A DNA stretch of 64,000 nt from Zygnema cylindricum (Eukaryota > Streptophyta > Zygnematophyceae > Zygnematales > Zygnemataceae), in assembly GCA_037447655.1 (NCBI GenBank), contig JBBHKE010001014.1, forward strand, positions 28,513 through 92,512. Direction: 5' to 3'. Below the pieces are notes generated by a model. That model searched no databases. It was not told where the DNA came from and worked only from the letters and a program-made list of their open reading frames with translations. Of this stretch, positions 1 through 11,011 are shown piece after piece. The number at the start of each line of letters is the position of its first letter. Position 1 is the stretch's first letter. The position numbers and the translations under genes are program-made.

Positions 1-1043
1 CCCAACCTCAACTTATTGGTGGAGAATAGTGCAAGGTTTTTATTAGGTTAGGCATCCTACGCTTTTAAATTTGGATCTTTGGGAACTACAACCTACGAGA
101 CCTGCCTAGATTAGGCACGGTTTTCCATTTCTTTATGTTTTGTAAGGTTGGGCTCATTACTAAGGACAAACTTTAACCTCCTTTTACCATTTTTCTTGTC
201 TTGTGAATTCTATGTCGCATCTTTGCATTCGGTTGGTATCCTTGTGCATTGTTTGCTTGAAGTTAATGGTCGAATGTGGAGGTAGGAGTAATTTTAGAGG
301 TTCAAAAATGAGTTTTTTCCACAAACTATTGTCGCTTTAGTTTTAGTTGTGATAGTTAACAAAGATGGTTACTATCAAAACTAGGTTAATAATCAACCTT
401 ACAATGGTTTTGTCACCTTATACTCAGGTTCTGAAATATCCACTTCCTATCGAGCGAAAAGAAGCAAAACAAAAGAACGTAAAAATAGACAACTACCATT
501 CAACTTGAATGTCAAAATGATCGTTGCCGATGTTTGAATTTTCCATGAAAAAATATTCAAGTTGATTGGACATCGGACTCGAATTGTGCTTCATTTTTTT
601 GATAAGATTTGAGAAAAATATCACGAAAGAAGACGGTACAAATCTCAACTTTGAGCATTGATTCAAACAAAGGAGACCTTATTTTATTGGTCGGCATGAA
701 TTTATGCTTTTCAATATACGTTTGGATATAGGGAACACGCATAAACATGGTTTCTAAATAAAACAAAACCTGAGAATCGCTCTCCCGTCATGCGTAGAGA
801 CATCCAATCATTGTGATGTGAAAGTTGAAAATTATTTCCTCTCCTCATCTTAACAGTTTCCATCATAAACAATTGTAAAGTCTCAACACCGAATATATCT
901 TCAAGCATTTTCCCCAATTCAACACCTAAAACATTTTATCCCTACCCCAAAAATTATCACAATAAGTAGGAAAATAAACCATATTCTACGTTATAGAAAA
1001 GAAAACTTATCGCCTTAGTGCCCAAAATGTTCAAAATCTATCC
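1..1043. other. Intergenic or 3' flank, no gene recognised
   Basis: No coding region is recognised. Two short minus-strand open frames (557-766 and 711-917) overlap in different frames and show no family motif. They could be flanking or untranslated sequence of the wall-protein gene whose stop codon is at 1044-1046, but nothing in the sequence proves it. Confidence 0.4.
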
Positions 1044-1486
1044 CTAAAAAGGATAAGAAGGCTCTTGGCCTACACAACTGCCTCCTACCAATATATACGG
1101 ATATTTACAAACACATTTAGCCTGACAATTTATAATTTCACAAGTAAAAAAAAGGAAACAATCGACCGTGTCACATGAACTACATGGAGGAGGTGGTGAT
1201 ATTATAGGAGGAGGTGGTGATATTATAGGAGGAGGTGGCGATATTATGGGAGGAGGTGGCGGTGGTGATACCCCAGGTGGTGGGGGTGAAATTATCACTT
1301 TCGTTGGTGGCGAAGGTGGTGGCGACGATTTTTTTGGTGGAGGTGGTCGTAAAACACACTTGCCTTTTTTTATAAAATTAGGAGGTTTACAAACACACGA
1401 AGCTTGACATTTTTTACCAACTTCACAAGTGTATCCAGGTAAGCATTTCTTAAAGGCACATGGTTTGCAATGTTGCGGCTGAATTC
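1044..1486 (-). CDS. 3' exon of a cysteine-rich, SPPPP hydroxyproline-rich wall-type protein
   Basis: On the minus strand an uninterrupted frame runs from a plausible 3' splice site (intron end CTCTAAGCAG, exon from 1486) to a TAG at 1044-1046. It encodes a cysteine-rich module (HCKPC, then KKCLPGYTCEVGKKC, then ASCVCKPP), a proline linker built from IISPPPP and GVSPPPP units, and a second module (CSSCDTVDC, then NCQAKCVCKYPY, then GGSCV). Both modules share a C-Q-A-x-C-V-C-K core, so they look like duplicates on either side of the linker. SPPPP is the glycosylation motif of plant extensins, so a secreted, wall-associated role is inferred. The upstream exon, which should carry the signal peptide, was not found. 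Only this exon is claimed. The glycine-rich frame on the opposite strand is its shadow. Confidence 0.6.
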
Positions 1487-4270
1487 CTGCTTAGAGGACA
1501 TAAATGGGACAAAAATAGAAGTGGATGTTATTGGTCAAAAAAATCGTTAAATAGATAACAACAAAAAGTTCGTCAATATTCCAAAAAGGAAAAACATAGA
1601 GTAGTAATTCTACGGATCAGAAACATAGTTGTTCTAGTAAGAAAGTCGGATCTCGGAGTATTTTTAGTCATTGACATGTTGAATTTTTAACTACTTGACT
1701 TTGTTTTCATCTCGCACGGTAATAAAACAACAGAGTTGAGAAAAAATAACAAATATAAAAACAAAAAAAAATCAAATGATAGAGAGCTCAATTTGGCCCA
1801 AACAACTTCTTCAATGACTTATCCCAAAAAAAAATTAACATTGCCAAGTGAATCCAATCAATAATTCAAACAAAAATGTTCTTTTCAGCAAAATTGTTTT
1901 AATATATATTTAGATAGGGTAAAGAAGATGCTAACAAATACTGTAAAAAAATTGCAAACCAAATAAAGGGAAATTTCTTTGGTAAAAAAGGTTTGTTAGC
2001 AAAGCTAAGTCATTAATCCAGCTTTTAGAAACCCATAAAAGCATGAGTTATTTCCATCCCTTTAAAAAACCTTTAAAATAGCTTGAATTAATCATTATGG
2101 AACTTTATAGACATAGCCCACAGTCGAAATTTGTGATCCACACTAATTATTGTGTCGTGCTAATGACATACACAAGGTTCCATTTCAATCATTTATCAAA
2201 CTAGTTCTTTGCTATACTATACATGTACATGTATTTTTCTAAAAGCAAATTATCATTTTTACAAATTTCAAAAATAAAAAAGAATTCAACCGCGTGCGAA
2301 AAGTTTTGGAATACTCCACAAAATAACAATTCATCGCACACCCAAAAAAGTCAAAACTTAATAAAACGGAAACTAAATGAAAAAGTGTAGAAGAAAGAGA
2401 AAATTAAACGAAGTAATCAAAGCAAAAACATGAACAAAAAGATAAAAGTTTTCAAATGTCTACAAGCCATTGGTTCAAAAAAACAGTCTTCTTTTTATAT
2501 ATTCTGTCCACACTAATCTCGGAACACCTGAAAGATGTTGAGAGGGGTACGGTCTGGAGGATGGAGCGGTGGTTCCTTTCGAGTACGGTTTAGGAGTGTA
2601 CGGTTCGTCCGTACGTATCGGTCAGTATCGGTCAGTCTTTTCAATTTGGCCGTACTTTGAGGCCGGTGACAGTGGACAGTTATTAGTGTGTCTTTTGATT
2701 CGGGATTGTTGTTATCGTCCCACGTTTCCTCAAAGTGCGCGCACGTTTATTTAAAAGGCGCGCACGTTTATTTAAAGTGCGCGTATTTTACTCACTAAGG
2801 TTTGGTAGACTAGATTGGGGCGGCATCTTTTGTCGGCTAGTGGCAGTCTATGGTACTGTACTGTAGTGCATTTTGGGGAGTCAGGATTTAGTCAAGAAAG
2901 TCCGTTAGTGACGACTGTCACAATGTACGGATTGCATGTACGGACGGTATTGTAGAGTTTTTGAATTCAATCTTAGGTCTGGTTACTTCGGAAAATAGTG
3001 TTGATTTGAGAAATCTCTGCAGTCCTTGATTCTGTCCCTCTCTCATTTTTGAATCGTTAATATGGTTTGAGAAGGAAGATTTTATTAAAATAAGACTTTG
3101 TTAAAAGAAGAATTTATTAAAATAATAATTTAAAATGGTCTCGCTCACACTGACTCTATCCCTCTCATGATTTATGTTTTTGTCTCTTCCGCGCATTCGA
3201 GAGTCAATATGACTAATGAAATTTTTGTAAAGTCACAACAAAATTCACCCAAAACATGAAGGAAAATACAAAGCAATGCACAATAATTATGAATAAAGAT
3301 AGATGACAATGGTAAAAAGCTTTTAGCAACAAGTGGAAACGTACGAAGAAGAAGTGAACAACACTTTTTTCATACTATTCGTAACAAAGAGAGAAGAAAT
3401 GAGAGGTTTGAGTTCCATTGCAATTACCTCTCGCGTCACGAGCTGCTCCGACCGGCGTTGCAAAAATTTGCCACGTGGCAAACAAAACAGCCGGGAGCAA
3501 AGAGAAGAAAAGGGACACGTGTCGAGCCATTTCAAAAACTCTCAAAGAGATACCTCAAACTGAAAAAGCACCAAACGTAGGTTTTGGCTTTCTATCCAAA
3601 ACTCTCACTGAACCACTCACTTACAAAAGAAATGCCTTCCTTTTTGACTTCCTAAGTATCTGCCTTCCTTGGGCTAGACCTAAGAAAAAAAATAAAAAAG
3701 CGTAGCTGTCCGTACACATATTTGTCAGACCGTGTTGTACAGCGTCTTTTGCCGGCAGTGGACTTGACTTTTGTTGACCCGTTGACTTGACCGATTCTTA
3801 TTGGCCGAAGCCAACACATTGCAAAGTAACAGCTGGCCATTAATTTCGTGCATGTCAACGTTTTAAAATCGCACGGAACTGTAAATAGTGGTCGATTTGT
3901 CACGCTGGCAGCCCGGAAAAAGTACAGTAATTGTTCGATATAATTTACAGTGTGTGCACCAAATTACCAGTGCTTGTAACTCGCATGGAACTGAAAAAGG
4001 AGGTCTTCGTCACACTGGCATCAGTAAAGTAAGGTGCAGTATACTATACGAAAGTACGATATGTATTTACAGTGCGAACACGAAGTTGAAAATACCAACG
4101 GCCATTCAACCCTTTTCAAAAGCTTTCCCATTTTTGTCGTCGTTTAGGACGCACATTTTGCAACAGCTGTATGACACGTGGAAGCTGTTACAGAACCTGG
4201 TAATGTGGCAGCTCTTGGCATTGCCAGCCTGTTACCAGTTTTAGATACGCAAAAAGACAGAGTGCAATTA
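1487..4270. other. Upstream or intergenic stretch, no gene recognised
   Basis: No family is recognised in any frame. There is a short tandem of GCGCGCACGTTTATTTAAA-like units near 2735-2790. Two loosely similar segments, about 3873-3955 and 3984-4075, both read GGAACTG...CAC.CTGGCA...TTACAGTG and suggest an old local duplication. The missing 5' exon(s) of the wall-protein gene should lie in the proximal part. Confidence 0.4.
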
Positions 4271-4489
4271 CACCCGTGAATTGTAATTAGCGTTAATGTT
4301 TTTTTCGTCTCTTAAAACATCTTTTCTTCGTACACACTTGTCGGATTGTGGATCTGACGGTTGCAATTGAAAGGTAACATTCTCAGCATACGAATGGCCG
4401 TCTTAAATTGAAAAGTGGACAAATGTGTACGGATAAAAGATGTTTTCAGTGGCTAGAAACTTATTAACGCTAATTATGATTTACGGTGG
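4271..4489. mobile_element. Stowaway-like MITE (S1 family)
   Basis: The ends are inverted repeats. The left end starts CACCCGTGAATTGTAATTAG and the right end, reverse-complemented, reads CCACCGTAAATCATAATTAG. Both continue into GCGTTAAT and then ACATCTTTT. The element is flanked by TA on both sides (4269-4270 and 4490-4491), the Tc1/mariner target. The same terminal theme, CACCGNGAATC, recurs at 6217, 58643, 60603, 61907 and 62414. There is no coding capacity. Confidence 0.6.
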
Positions 4490-4601
4490 TAGCCAAATAC
4501 ACGCGGAAGCATGAATGAAATCACACGAGGGGAGAGCACTCCACGGAAGCCAGAAGATTCCATGGATAGTAAATATACAAAAAGAATGCTTCACAATCTA
4601 A

Positions 4602-5381
4602 GGGTGCGTCGCCATGTACTTGAAACTTAGAGAATTTACTTTGTTTTTTAGCGCAGATCCGGCGGACCCGGATTTCGGGTGTCCCTATGTGTACCAAATG
4701 AAGTTGTCACTTAAGGGCGTGACGATTGTATACGTCAACAATGCCCGTGACGGCTGTCGACATGTACAATCGGTGATGACGCACGTTATTATTTGTAACT
4801 GCTTGTGACGTCGCATGACTTTTCGTGACATTGTAGACGTACCGCCATCCAGCCTATGCCGTTTCACGGTTGAAGAAGATGCACTTTGCCTTTTGCGTCT
4901 CTTGTCCGCTTGACATGAAATGGCATCGGATCTTGAGACCCCTCGCGAAATAAAATCCGTACCAAGCACAAACGGACAAAACCAAACAAATTGTGTACTT
5001 GGCTTTGTCGTACCAGAACGCAAACGGACAAAACATAGCGGATCGTGCACTTTTGTCGTCGCTTGAATTCTTTTGAAATTTCTTGAAAAAAAATTACACG
5101 TGCGACTACGTATTTGTATTTGTTTTTCAAAAATTATTTGTTTTAAAACACATCTTCCCTGTGTTTTAAAGAAAAGTTTGAAGTTGACGTTTTTTGGCGT
5201 GGCCGTGGGTCGAAGAACATAAAACGACAACATGTAGTACATCTTAGATTCGATGATGACGCAAAATGTACTTCTCATTTTCTCTATTTTTATGTACGGT
5301 CTAAACTTACGCGGTACGGCTCTAAGTTTTACATGAAAACGACAGGAAAAAACTCTTACTTAGGCACATGGAGACGCACCC
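4602..5381 (+). mobile_element. PIF/Harbinger-like MITE, copy 1 of an inverted pair
   Basis: A 780-bp non-coding element. The left terminus is GGGTGCGTCGCCATGT and the right terminus ACATGGAGACGCACCC. They are inverted repeats and are flanked by the 3-bp target duplication TAA (4599-4601 and 5382-5384). TWA duplications are typical of PIF/Harbinger and Tourist-type MITEs. The longest open frame inside (minus, 197 codons) is not conserved in copy 2, so it is not called as a gene. Confidence 0.8.
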
Positions 5382-5384
5382 TAA

Positions 5385-6231
5385 CTACGTCTCACTATTT
5401 AAGTTGTAACGTAACTAATCAAACCAAACGAAAAAAAACCATACATAAAATGCGCACTAATCGCCTACTAATGAAGTAATAAACCGACGTCTATACGCGA
5501 GACAACATAGTACAAAAGTACTATTCAAACATACTCCACTACAGTACTTTGACCGACGCGAAACAGAAATCTGCGCAAACCAACAAACTACGTCGTAACT
5601 ACGACGCGAAACAAAAGACATGTAAAACAAAACTGAACGCCGGGCGTTCAGTCGGGCAACCGCCGATAACATATTTGAACCTAACAATTCCACTATCAAT
5701 TTGAAGTCTCCGCATACGCCGCCGCTTTCGTAAGCATATTCGCGGCTTCCTCCAAATTAAACCCTTAAAAAACCTTAAAATTAGATACGATAAGAAATTC
5801 GATGTCCTTCGAACCGACCAAATCACTGCCAAATTAACAACTGAATCTTGATGTGTCTTCAAGTGTTTTGTCCTGTTATAGAAAAACTGATTCTTAACTA
5901 CAGTAGCGCCATTGAGTTAAAGCGCCATTGAACTCATACAGTAAAAATATTCAGCTAACCAATAGAAACTCTCCATTCTCCATTAAATAATTCCCTCGAT
6001 CCAAATCAAAGCTTTGGATGTATGACAGGCTGTGCCATATATTCGGCTTAGGTTGAACTAAGTGCAAACTGTCGGCTACAGGCGCGAGCTCCACGAAATT
6101 GCCGCTCCGTCAAAAACAAAAGCAAAACCAAACGTTGACTTCCTAGTATCACAGAATTCAACGCAATGAAACGATTTCAATACGGATCGAAATAACAGTC
6201 AGATTCTGACAGTAACCACCGCGAATCGTTA
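5385..6231. other. Spacer between the two inverted MITEs
   Basis: Contains no recognised gene. At 6217-6234 the sequence CACCGCGAATCGTTATTA matches the left end of the S1 Stowaway-like family and runs directly into MITE copy 2. Copy 2 therefore probably landed in an older S1 element. Confidence 0.4.
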
Positions 6232-6234
6232 TTA

Positions 6235-7019
6235 GGGTGCGTCTCCATGTGCCTAAGTAAGGGTTTTCTTCTGTCGTTTTCGTGTAAAACTTAGAGCCAT
6301 ACCGCGTAAGTTTCAACCGTACAAAAAAATAGAGAAAATGAGAAGTACATTTTGCGTCATCGTCGAATTTAAGATGTACTACATGTTGTCGTTTTGAGTT
6401 CTTCAACCCACGGCCACGCCAAAAAACGTCATCTTCAAACTTTTCTTTAAAACACAGGGAAGATGTGTTTTAAAACAAATATTTTTTGAAAAATAAATAC
6501 AAACACGTAGTCGCACGTGTAACAAATTTTCAAGAAATTTCAGAAGAATTCAAGCGACGACGAAAAGTGCACGATCCGCTATGTTTTGTCCGTATGCGTT
6601 CAGGTACAACAAAGCAAAGTACACAATCTGTTTGGTTTTGTCCGTTTGCGCCAGGATTTTATTTCGCCAGGGGTCTCAAGATCCGATGCCATTTCACGTC
6701 GAGCGGACAAGAGACGCTAAGGCAAATTGCATCTTCTTCAACCATGAAACGACACAGGCTAGATGGCGGTACGTCTACAATGTCACGGAAAGTCATGCGA
6801 TGTCACAAGCAGTTACAAAATAATGAAATATAACGTGCGTCATCACGGATTGTACACTATCGACAGCCGTCACGGGCATTGTTGACGTATACAGTCGTCA
6901 CGCCCTTAAGTGACACCTTTCGTTAAGTACACATGGGGACACCCACAATCCGGGTCCGCCGGATCTGCGCTAAAAAACAAAGTAAATTCTCTAAGTTTCA
7001 AGTACATGGAGACGCACCC
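6235..7019 (-). mobile_element. PIF/Harbinger-like MITE, copy 2, inverted relative to copy 1
   Basis: A 785-bp element homologous along its whole length to the one at 4602-5381 but in reverse orientation. The termini are GGGTGCGTCTCCATGTGC and GTACATGGAGACGCACCC, flanked by TTA (6232-6234 and 7020-7022). Each copy has its own target duplication, so these are two independent insertions and not one long fold-back element. Together they form arms of about 780 bp separated by about 850 bp. Confidence 0.8.
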
Positions 7020-7072
7020 TTAGTGTCAAGGTAATTTTTTGCCACTTCAAACATCTTTTCCCCGTATACACC

Positions 7073-7526
7073 ATAGTTGAAAAGTAGGTGAAAGTACACC
7101 CATACAATATACCTATTCTACGCAAAACATACAATATGACCTTAAAACCCATATTGTATTGGTCGCAAAATGAAAAAAAATAGTAACAGGGTTGAGTTGA
7201 ACATCGATCGATAGAGAATTAAACGTCATGTCTAAATTTTGAAAAACATTAAGACAAAAATATTTTTCTGTGAGTTTTGAGGATATTTTTTAATTAAACC
7301 GTCAGATTCGGACAATCGGACGGTCGCTGATAAAAGTAGCGATCTAACAAGATCACATGAAAAGCCCATAACACAACTTACGATAAGACTATCGTCAAAT
7401 TCGGACGATCGGACGGTCGCTGATCAAAGTAGCCATTTAAGAAGATCACATGAAAAGCCCATAACACAACTTACGATAAAGGCACCTACAGAAGGCCTAC
7501 AATAGAAACGCCTACTTTTGAACTAT
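7073..7526 (+). mobile_element. Mutator-like MITE M1
   Basis: The terminal inverted repeats are ATAGTTGAAAAGTAGGTG and CGCCTACTTTTGAACTAT. Its interior is homologous, in reverse orientation, to the element at 56910-57448: both contain CATCGATCGATAGAGAATTA, or its complement, and GATCACATGAAAAGCCCATA. That second copy has a 10-bp target duplication, which suggests a Mutator-like origin. M1 also has an internal tandem duplication of about 89 bp (about 7300-7480). Its left flank is GTATACACC. The right flank keeps only GTATA before the family A LTR begins. Confidence 0.65.
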
Positions 7527-7532
7527 GGTATA

Positions 7533-8560
7533 TGTTGTAATTTATAAATCTTTATTTCAGTAAATAGGGGTAAAATAACTTAGAATATTTTCGAAGTAGT
7601 CTACTGTAATATTAACCTTAATTAGCGTTACAGTAGCAAAAAGTACAGTAGAGTGTATTGTACTTTTGCAAGGACACATGTCGGCAAAAGAACGTATGCA
7701 GGTTTTTTCAGAGTGGCGCCGACAGTCAGCCATACGTATCACGCAGTTGACGATTCGATTCACAGGAAAAGAAAAACGATATTTGACCCAGGTATCCCGG
7801 AAATATATGGTACAGTTCGACGATACCATCGTAGATTGAATTTGTTCCAACAAGCGTGATTCACTTGGGACCAAAAGCGTGATCACGAGGGACCACAAGC
7901 GTGATTCGCGTGGGACCACAAGTGACGAAGCACTTAGGTGCTTTGTACTACACGACCACATTCGGTTGGACTTTAGCGATTACCGCTGACTAAGCATTTG
8001 GAACGTTTAGTGTACAGTTCGAACGTTTTGTGTACGGTTCAATATCTGGAAATATTTGAATAACATTGTTTTGTAGTTTAGTGGAATAAAAAATAGTGTT
8101 CCATTAATCAGGTTTTTAGAAAGTAATAATTAGGGTTTTGAGGTACGATGACGTACAGGTAGGATGCTTTGTCGTTAGTCAGGATAATAACCGTAGTAAC
8201 GGTAACCCAAATTAGTGTAGATCAGTAGATATATACTGTGGGTATATAACTTAGGACTTAGCCAATTTTGTTGCATCCAGTTTTGGGAATATGATTATAT
8301 AAAAAGGCAGTTTTTGGGAAACTTCCAGACATCATATCTTATGGTTTACCAAGTCATTTGTGCTACAATTTTGGGAATTCTCAGGTTATTGAATTTTATA
8401 TCACTGTGGCATATTTGAGGCATATTGGCCTTTTGAGTCATATTTTGTGTGAGATCGAAGTTGGATGTTGAGTAGGTACTTTAATAATTTATGTTGATTT
8501 CATGTCTACTTCCACTACTACTGCTGGTCCTCCTCCTACAACAGTGGTTGTAGAAAAACA
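7533..8560 (+). repeat. 5' LTR of copia element A1
   Basis: Begins TGTTGTAATTTATAAATC and ends TAGAAAAACA directly before the primer-binding site GGTTATGGGCC (8561-8571). It is 1028 bp, against 1027 bp for its partner at 12773-13799. It contains about three 23-bp units of the form GCGTGATTCACTTGGGACC (about 7855-7925). The gag start codon (8502) lies inside it. The first ~300 bp differ clearly from the partner, but from about 7831 onward the two are essentially identical, which points to later duplication or conversion. Confidence 0.8.
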
Positions 8561-9835
8561 GGTTATGGGCCTTTTGTCAAGAATTCGTATCTTCATTGGC
8601 CAAAAGTATGCTTAATAGGAGGCGGTGGTTGAATCATCGTTTGAAACTGCTGACTTATTGGGGGTCTTGGATAGCTCCATTGATGAAACAGATCCAACTT
8701 GGGCGAAAAAGAATTCAATGGCAAGGAACAATCTAATTTTTTGTATTTCAAAAAATTTGGTCATGTCTCGACTGAAAAATGAAGAAGGCGAGCGAGATTT
8801 GGACATCACTAAAATCCGACTTCGAGAAAGCGAATATTTAAGAAGAGCTCTTGGTGGCTGGAAAATTTGGGGATACAAATACTCGAGGGGTACTATGGTC
8901 GAGTATTGTGATAATTTTCGTGCACTCATTGATGCTCACTCTTCTGCTGGGGGGTCATTTCGTGAGTTTCTACAGGCAGCTTTGCTTATTAGAGGTCTCC
9001 CTAGTAGCATGAAGGGTGTGTCTATTCAATTAAAAAGTCCTTATAAAGCTAGCTGGTCATTTCAGGTAGCATATAATCTTATATTGGAGGAAAACACTAA
9101 TACAAAACTCCTTGAAGGAAAAAAAAGGTTGAAGCTTTTTTCGCAAACGTTGACAATAGAAATCAGACTAATCAGTACAAGAGTCAGTTTAACTAGAATC
9201 AAAATCAGTTTAATCAGTCCAATCGGAGGGAGAATACGCCATCTTCTACTACTTGTTTTTTTTTTTTGAGAAGGGTCATGGATATTGGTACCGTCCTAAG
9301 CAAAAAAAGGCTAATGAAACAGGTTTATATAGGCCAGGTTGGCAGCAAAGCGAATATCATAGAGGCTTTTCTAAAAATCCTACCCGTGGAAATGCTCTTT
9401 TTTCAGCTTTTGTAACTGCTGCAGATGAGTCTTTAAGCTTCAATGAGACAAAGGATGCGGAGTTATTTGCTATAGCGGCATCCATGGAGGGTCCTAAGGA
9501 TGTAACTGCTACAGATGAGTCTTTAAGCTTCAATAAGACAGAGGATGCGGAGTTATTTGTTATGGCGACAACCATGGAGGGTCCTAACGATGCACCATGG
9601 ATCATGGACACGTGAGCGTCTGCCCTCATGTGTTGCAATAAGGCGCCTTTTACGAATCTGCAGCAAACATCTCCAAAAAGTATTTACTATGCTTGTGGCA
9701 TGAGTGTTCAAACCTCAACTCAGGGTGATGTATCTTTAATGGTAGATGTGGGGGAAAAGTTGGTCGAAAGAACCCTTCACAATGTTTTGTTAGTTCCAGA
9801 CTTTAAAAAAAAAAAATAATCTACATCATTAGTGG
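8502..9835 (+). pseudogene. Degenerate copia gag-protease, element A1
   Basis: The frame starts in the LTR with MSTSTTTAGPPPTTVVVEKQVMG. It matches the gag of B and D (GQKYA, then SSFETADLL.VLD.S) but has stops directly after GQKYA (about 8612). Further frameshifts follow in the KMKKAKEIW region and in the Gln/Asn-rich basic region. The usual zinc knuckle CFYCSERGHGY is damaged by a poly-T run near 9255. The protease motif reads WIMDT-stop-A where D and B have DTGA. A 111-bp segment (DESLSFN..EDAELF) is tandemly duplicated near 9420-9590. Non-functional remnant. Confidence 0.8.
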
Positions 9836-9905
9836 AGAGCAAAGGCTTTTAAGTCATTCTGAAAGGAGGTAGAAAGGTTGTTAGCAAGAAAAGGAAAGTA
9901 GCAGT

Positions 9906-9955
9906 TGTTGTTCTACAACCATCGGTGCAGGTGGAGGAGCAGCAGTAGTAGTAGA
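9906..9955 (-). repeat. 50-bp footprint of element B LTR inside A1 pol
   Basis: Directly after GCAGT (9901-9905) A1 carries TGTTGTTCTACAACC...GTAGTAGTAGA. This is the end of the family B LTR, as found after the same GCAGT at 15140-15144. It then jumps straight to GATGGACATGG of copia pol. It marks a B insertion at the identical site that was later almost wholly deleted, with a 2-bp overlap at the junction. Confidence 0.8.
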
Positions 9956-9956
9956 G

Positions 9957-11011
9957 ATGGACATGGTTGAATATAATGAAATTGATGTTATCTGCTCTAA
10001 TGTCCAATCGGATAATGAGTTGTGGCATAAAAGATTAGGACATGTGAATTATGATAGCTTTAAGAAAATGGTGAATTCGGGAAAAGTTGAGGGAGTTTCT
10101 CTCAGTTCCCATCCTATAAAATCATGTGATGGTTGTTCCCTTCGCAAATCTACAAATTGCCATTTCCACAGGAAATAGACCGCAGATCGGAGAGAGTTTT
10201 GCAGCTTATACATTATGATGTTCTCGGTCCTTCACAAGTGGCTTCGGCTGCAGAAATCCACTATATGGTTACATTCACAGATGACTACTCGAGATATACC
10301 AAAGTTTACTTCATGCAACATAAAATTGAAGTGTTTACTCACTTCAAACACTACAAAGCGTGGGCGGAAAAGCTTCATAAAGTTCCAATCTTGGCGTTGA
10401 GATCGGACAATGTGGGAGAATATACATCAAAGGAATTCGAAGAGTTTCTCCTTCAGGAAGGTATCAGTCACAATCTTACTGTTCGATATACACCAGAGCA
10501 GAATGGTGTTTCTGAGAGATTAAATAGGACAGTGACATAAAGTGCTCGGTCCATGCTTGCAGATAAAAGGCTAGATTTGAAATTCTGGGCTGAAGCACTT
10601 AACTGCGCTGTATATATTAGGAATAGAATTGCTTGTAGATCTATTAGCACTACACAATTTGGACTTTGGACAGGAGAGAAACCTAATGTTAGTCAATTTC
10701 AGATCTTTTGCAACAAGTGTTTTATTCTAGATACTTCACAGGATAGATCGAAAATGGATGCTAAGGGCTTACCGAGAATTTTAATGGGGTATGTGTATAA
10801 TGCAAAAGGTTATAGAGTTTTTTTATTTGCGAAACAGAAAGTGGTTATCTCTAGAAATATCCAGATTAAAGAGGAGATAGATTGGGTTGACTCTTTTCAA
10901 GTGCCAGACAAATCGGCAAAAGAAAATCAGGAATATGTCATTTTTCACCACACGCAACGAGTTTACTTTCCAAAGCCAAATGGGACTTTCTTCCTTCAGT
11001 TCCCTTTGTGA
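9957..11011 (+). pseudogene. Degenerate copia integrase, element A1
   Basis: A pre-integrase zinc motif is visible (ELWHKRLGHVNYDS and CDGCSLRK). The catalytic core keeps IHYDVLGP (an Asp, though the usual form is IHSDV), LRSDNVGEYTS with the second Asp, and YTPEQNGVSERLNRT with the Glu. It ends in the family-specific region FWAEALNCAVYIRNRIA. A stop follows NRTVT (10538-10540) and there is a frame change near 10130-10140, so this is a broken gene. It belongs to the same polyprotein as the neighbouring gag and RT remnants. Confidence 0.8.

Noticed and set aside
1168-1407. Glycine-rich plus-strand frame (GGGGDII repeats)
   Set aside because: It is the exact antisense of the SPPPP linker. The minus strand has paired Cys modules, a splice acceptor and a stop, while the plus frame has only low-complexity Gly.
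4685-5278. 197-codon minus frame
   Set aside because: It lies wholly inside PIF-like MITE copy 1 and is broken in the near-identical copy 2 (6235-7019), so it is not maintained as a protein.
6486-6833. 115-codon plus frame
   Set aside because: It is the counterpart of the above inside MITE copy 2, with no conserved frame between copies.
4602-7019. Single fold-back transposon
   Set aside because: Each arm has its own TIRs and its own 3-bp duplication, so two separate insertions explain it better.
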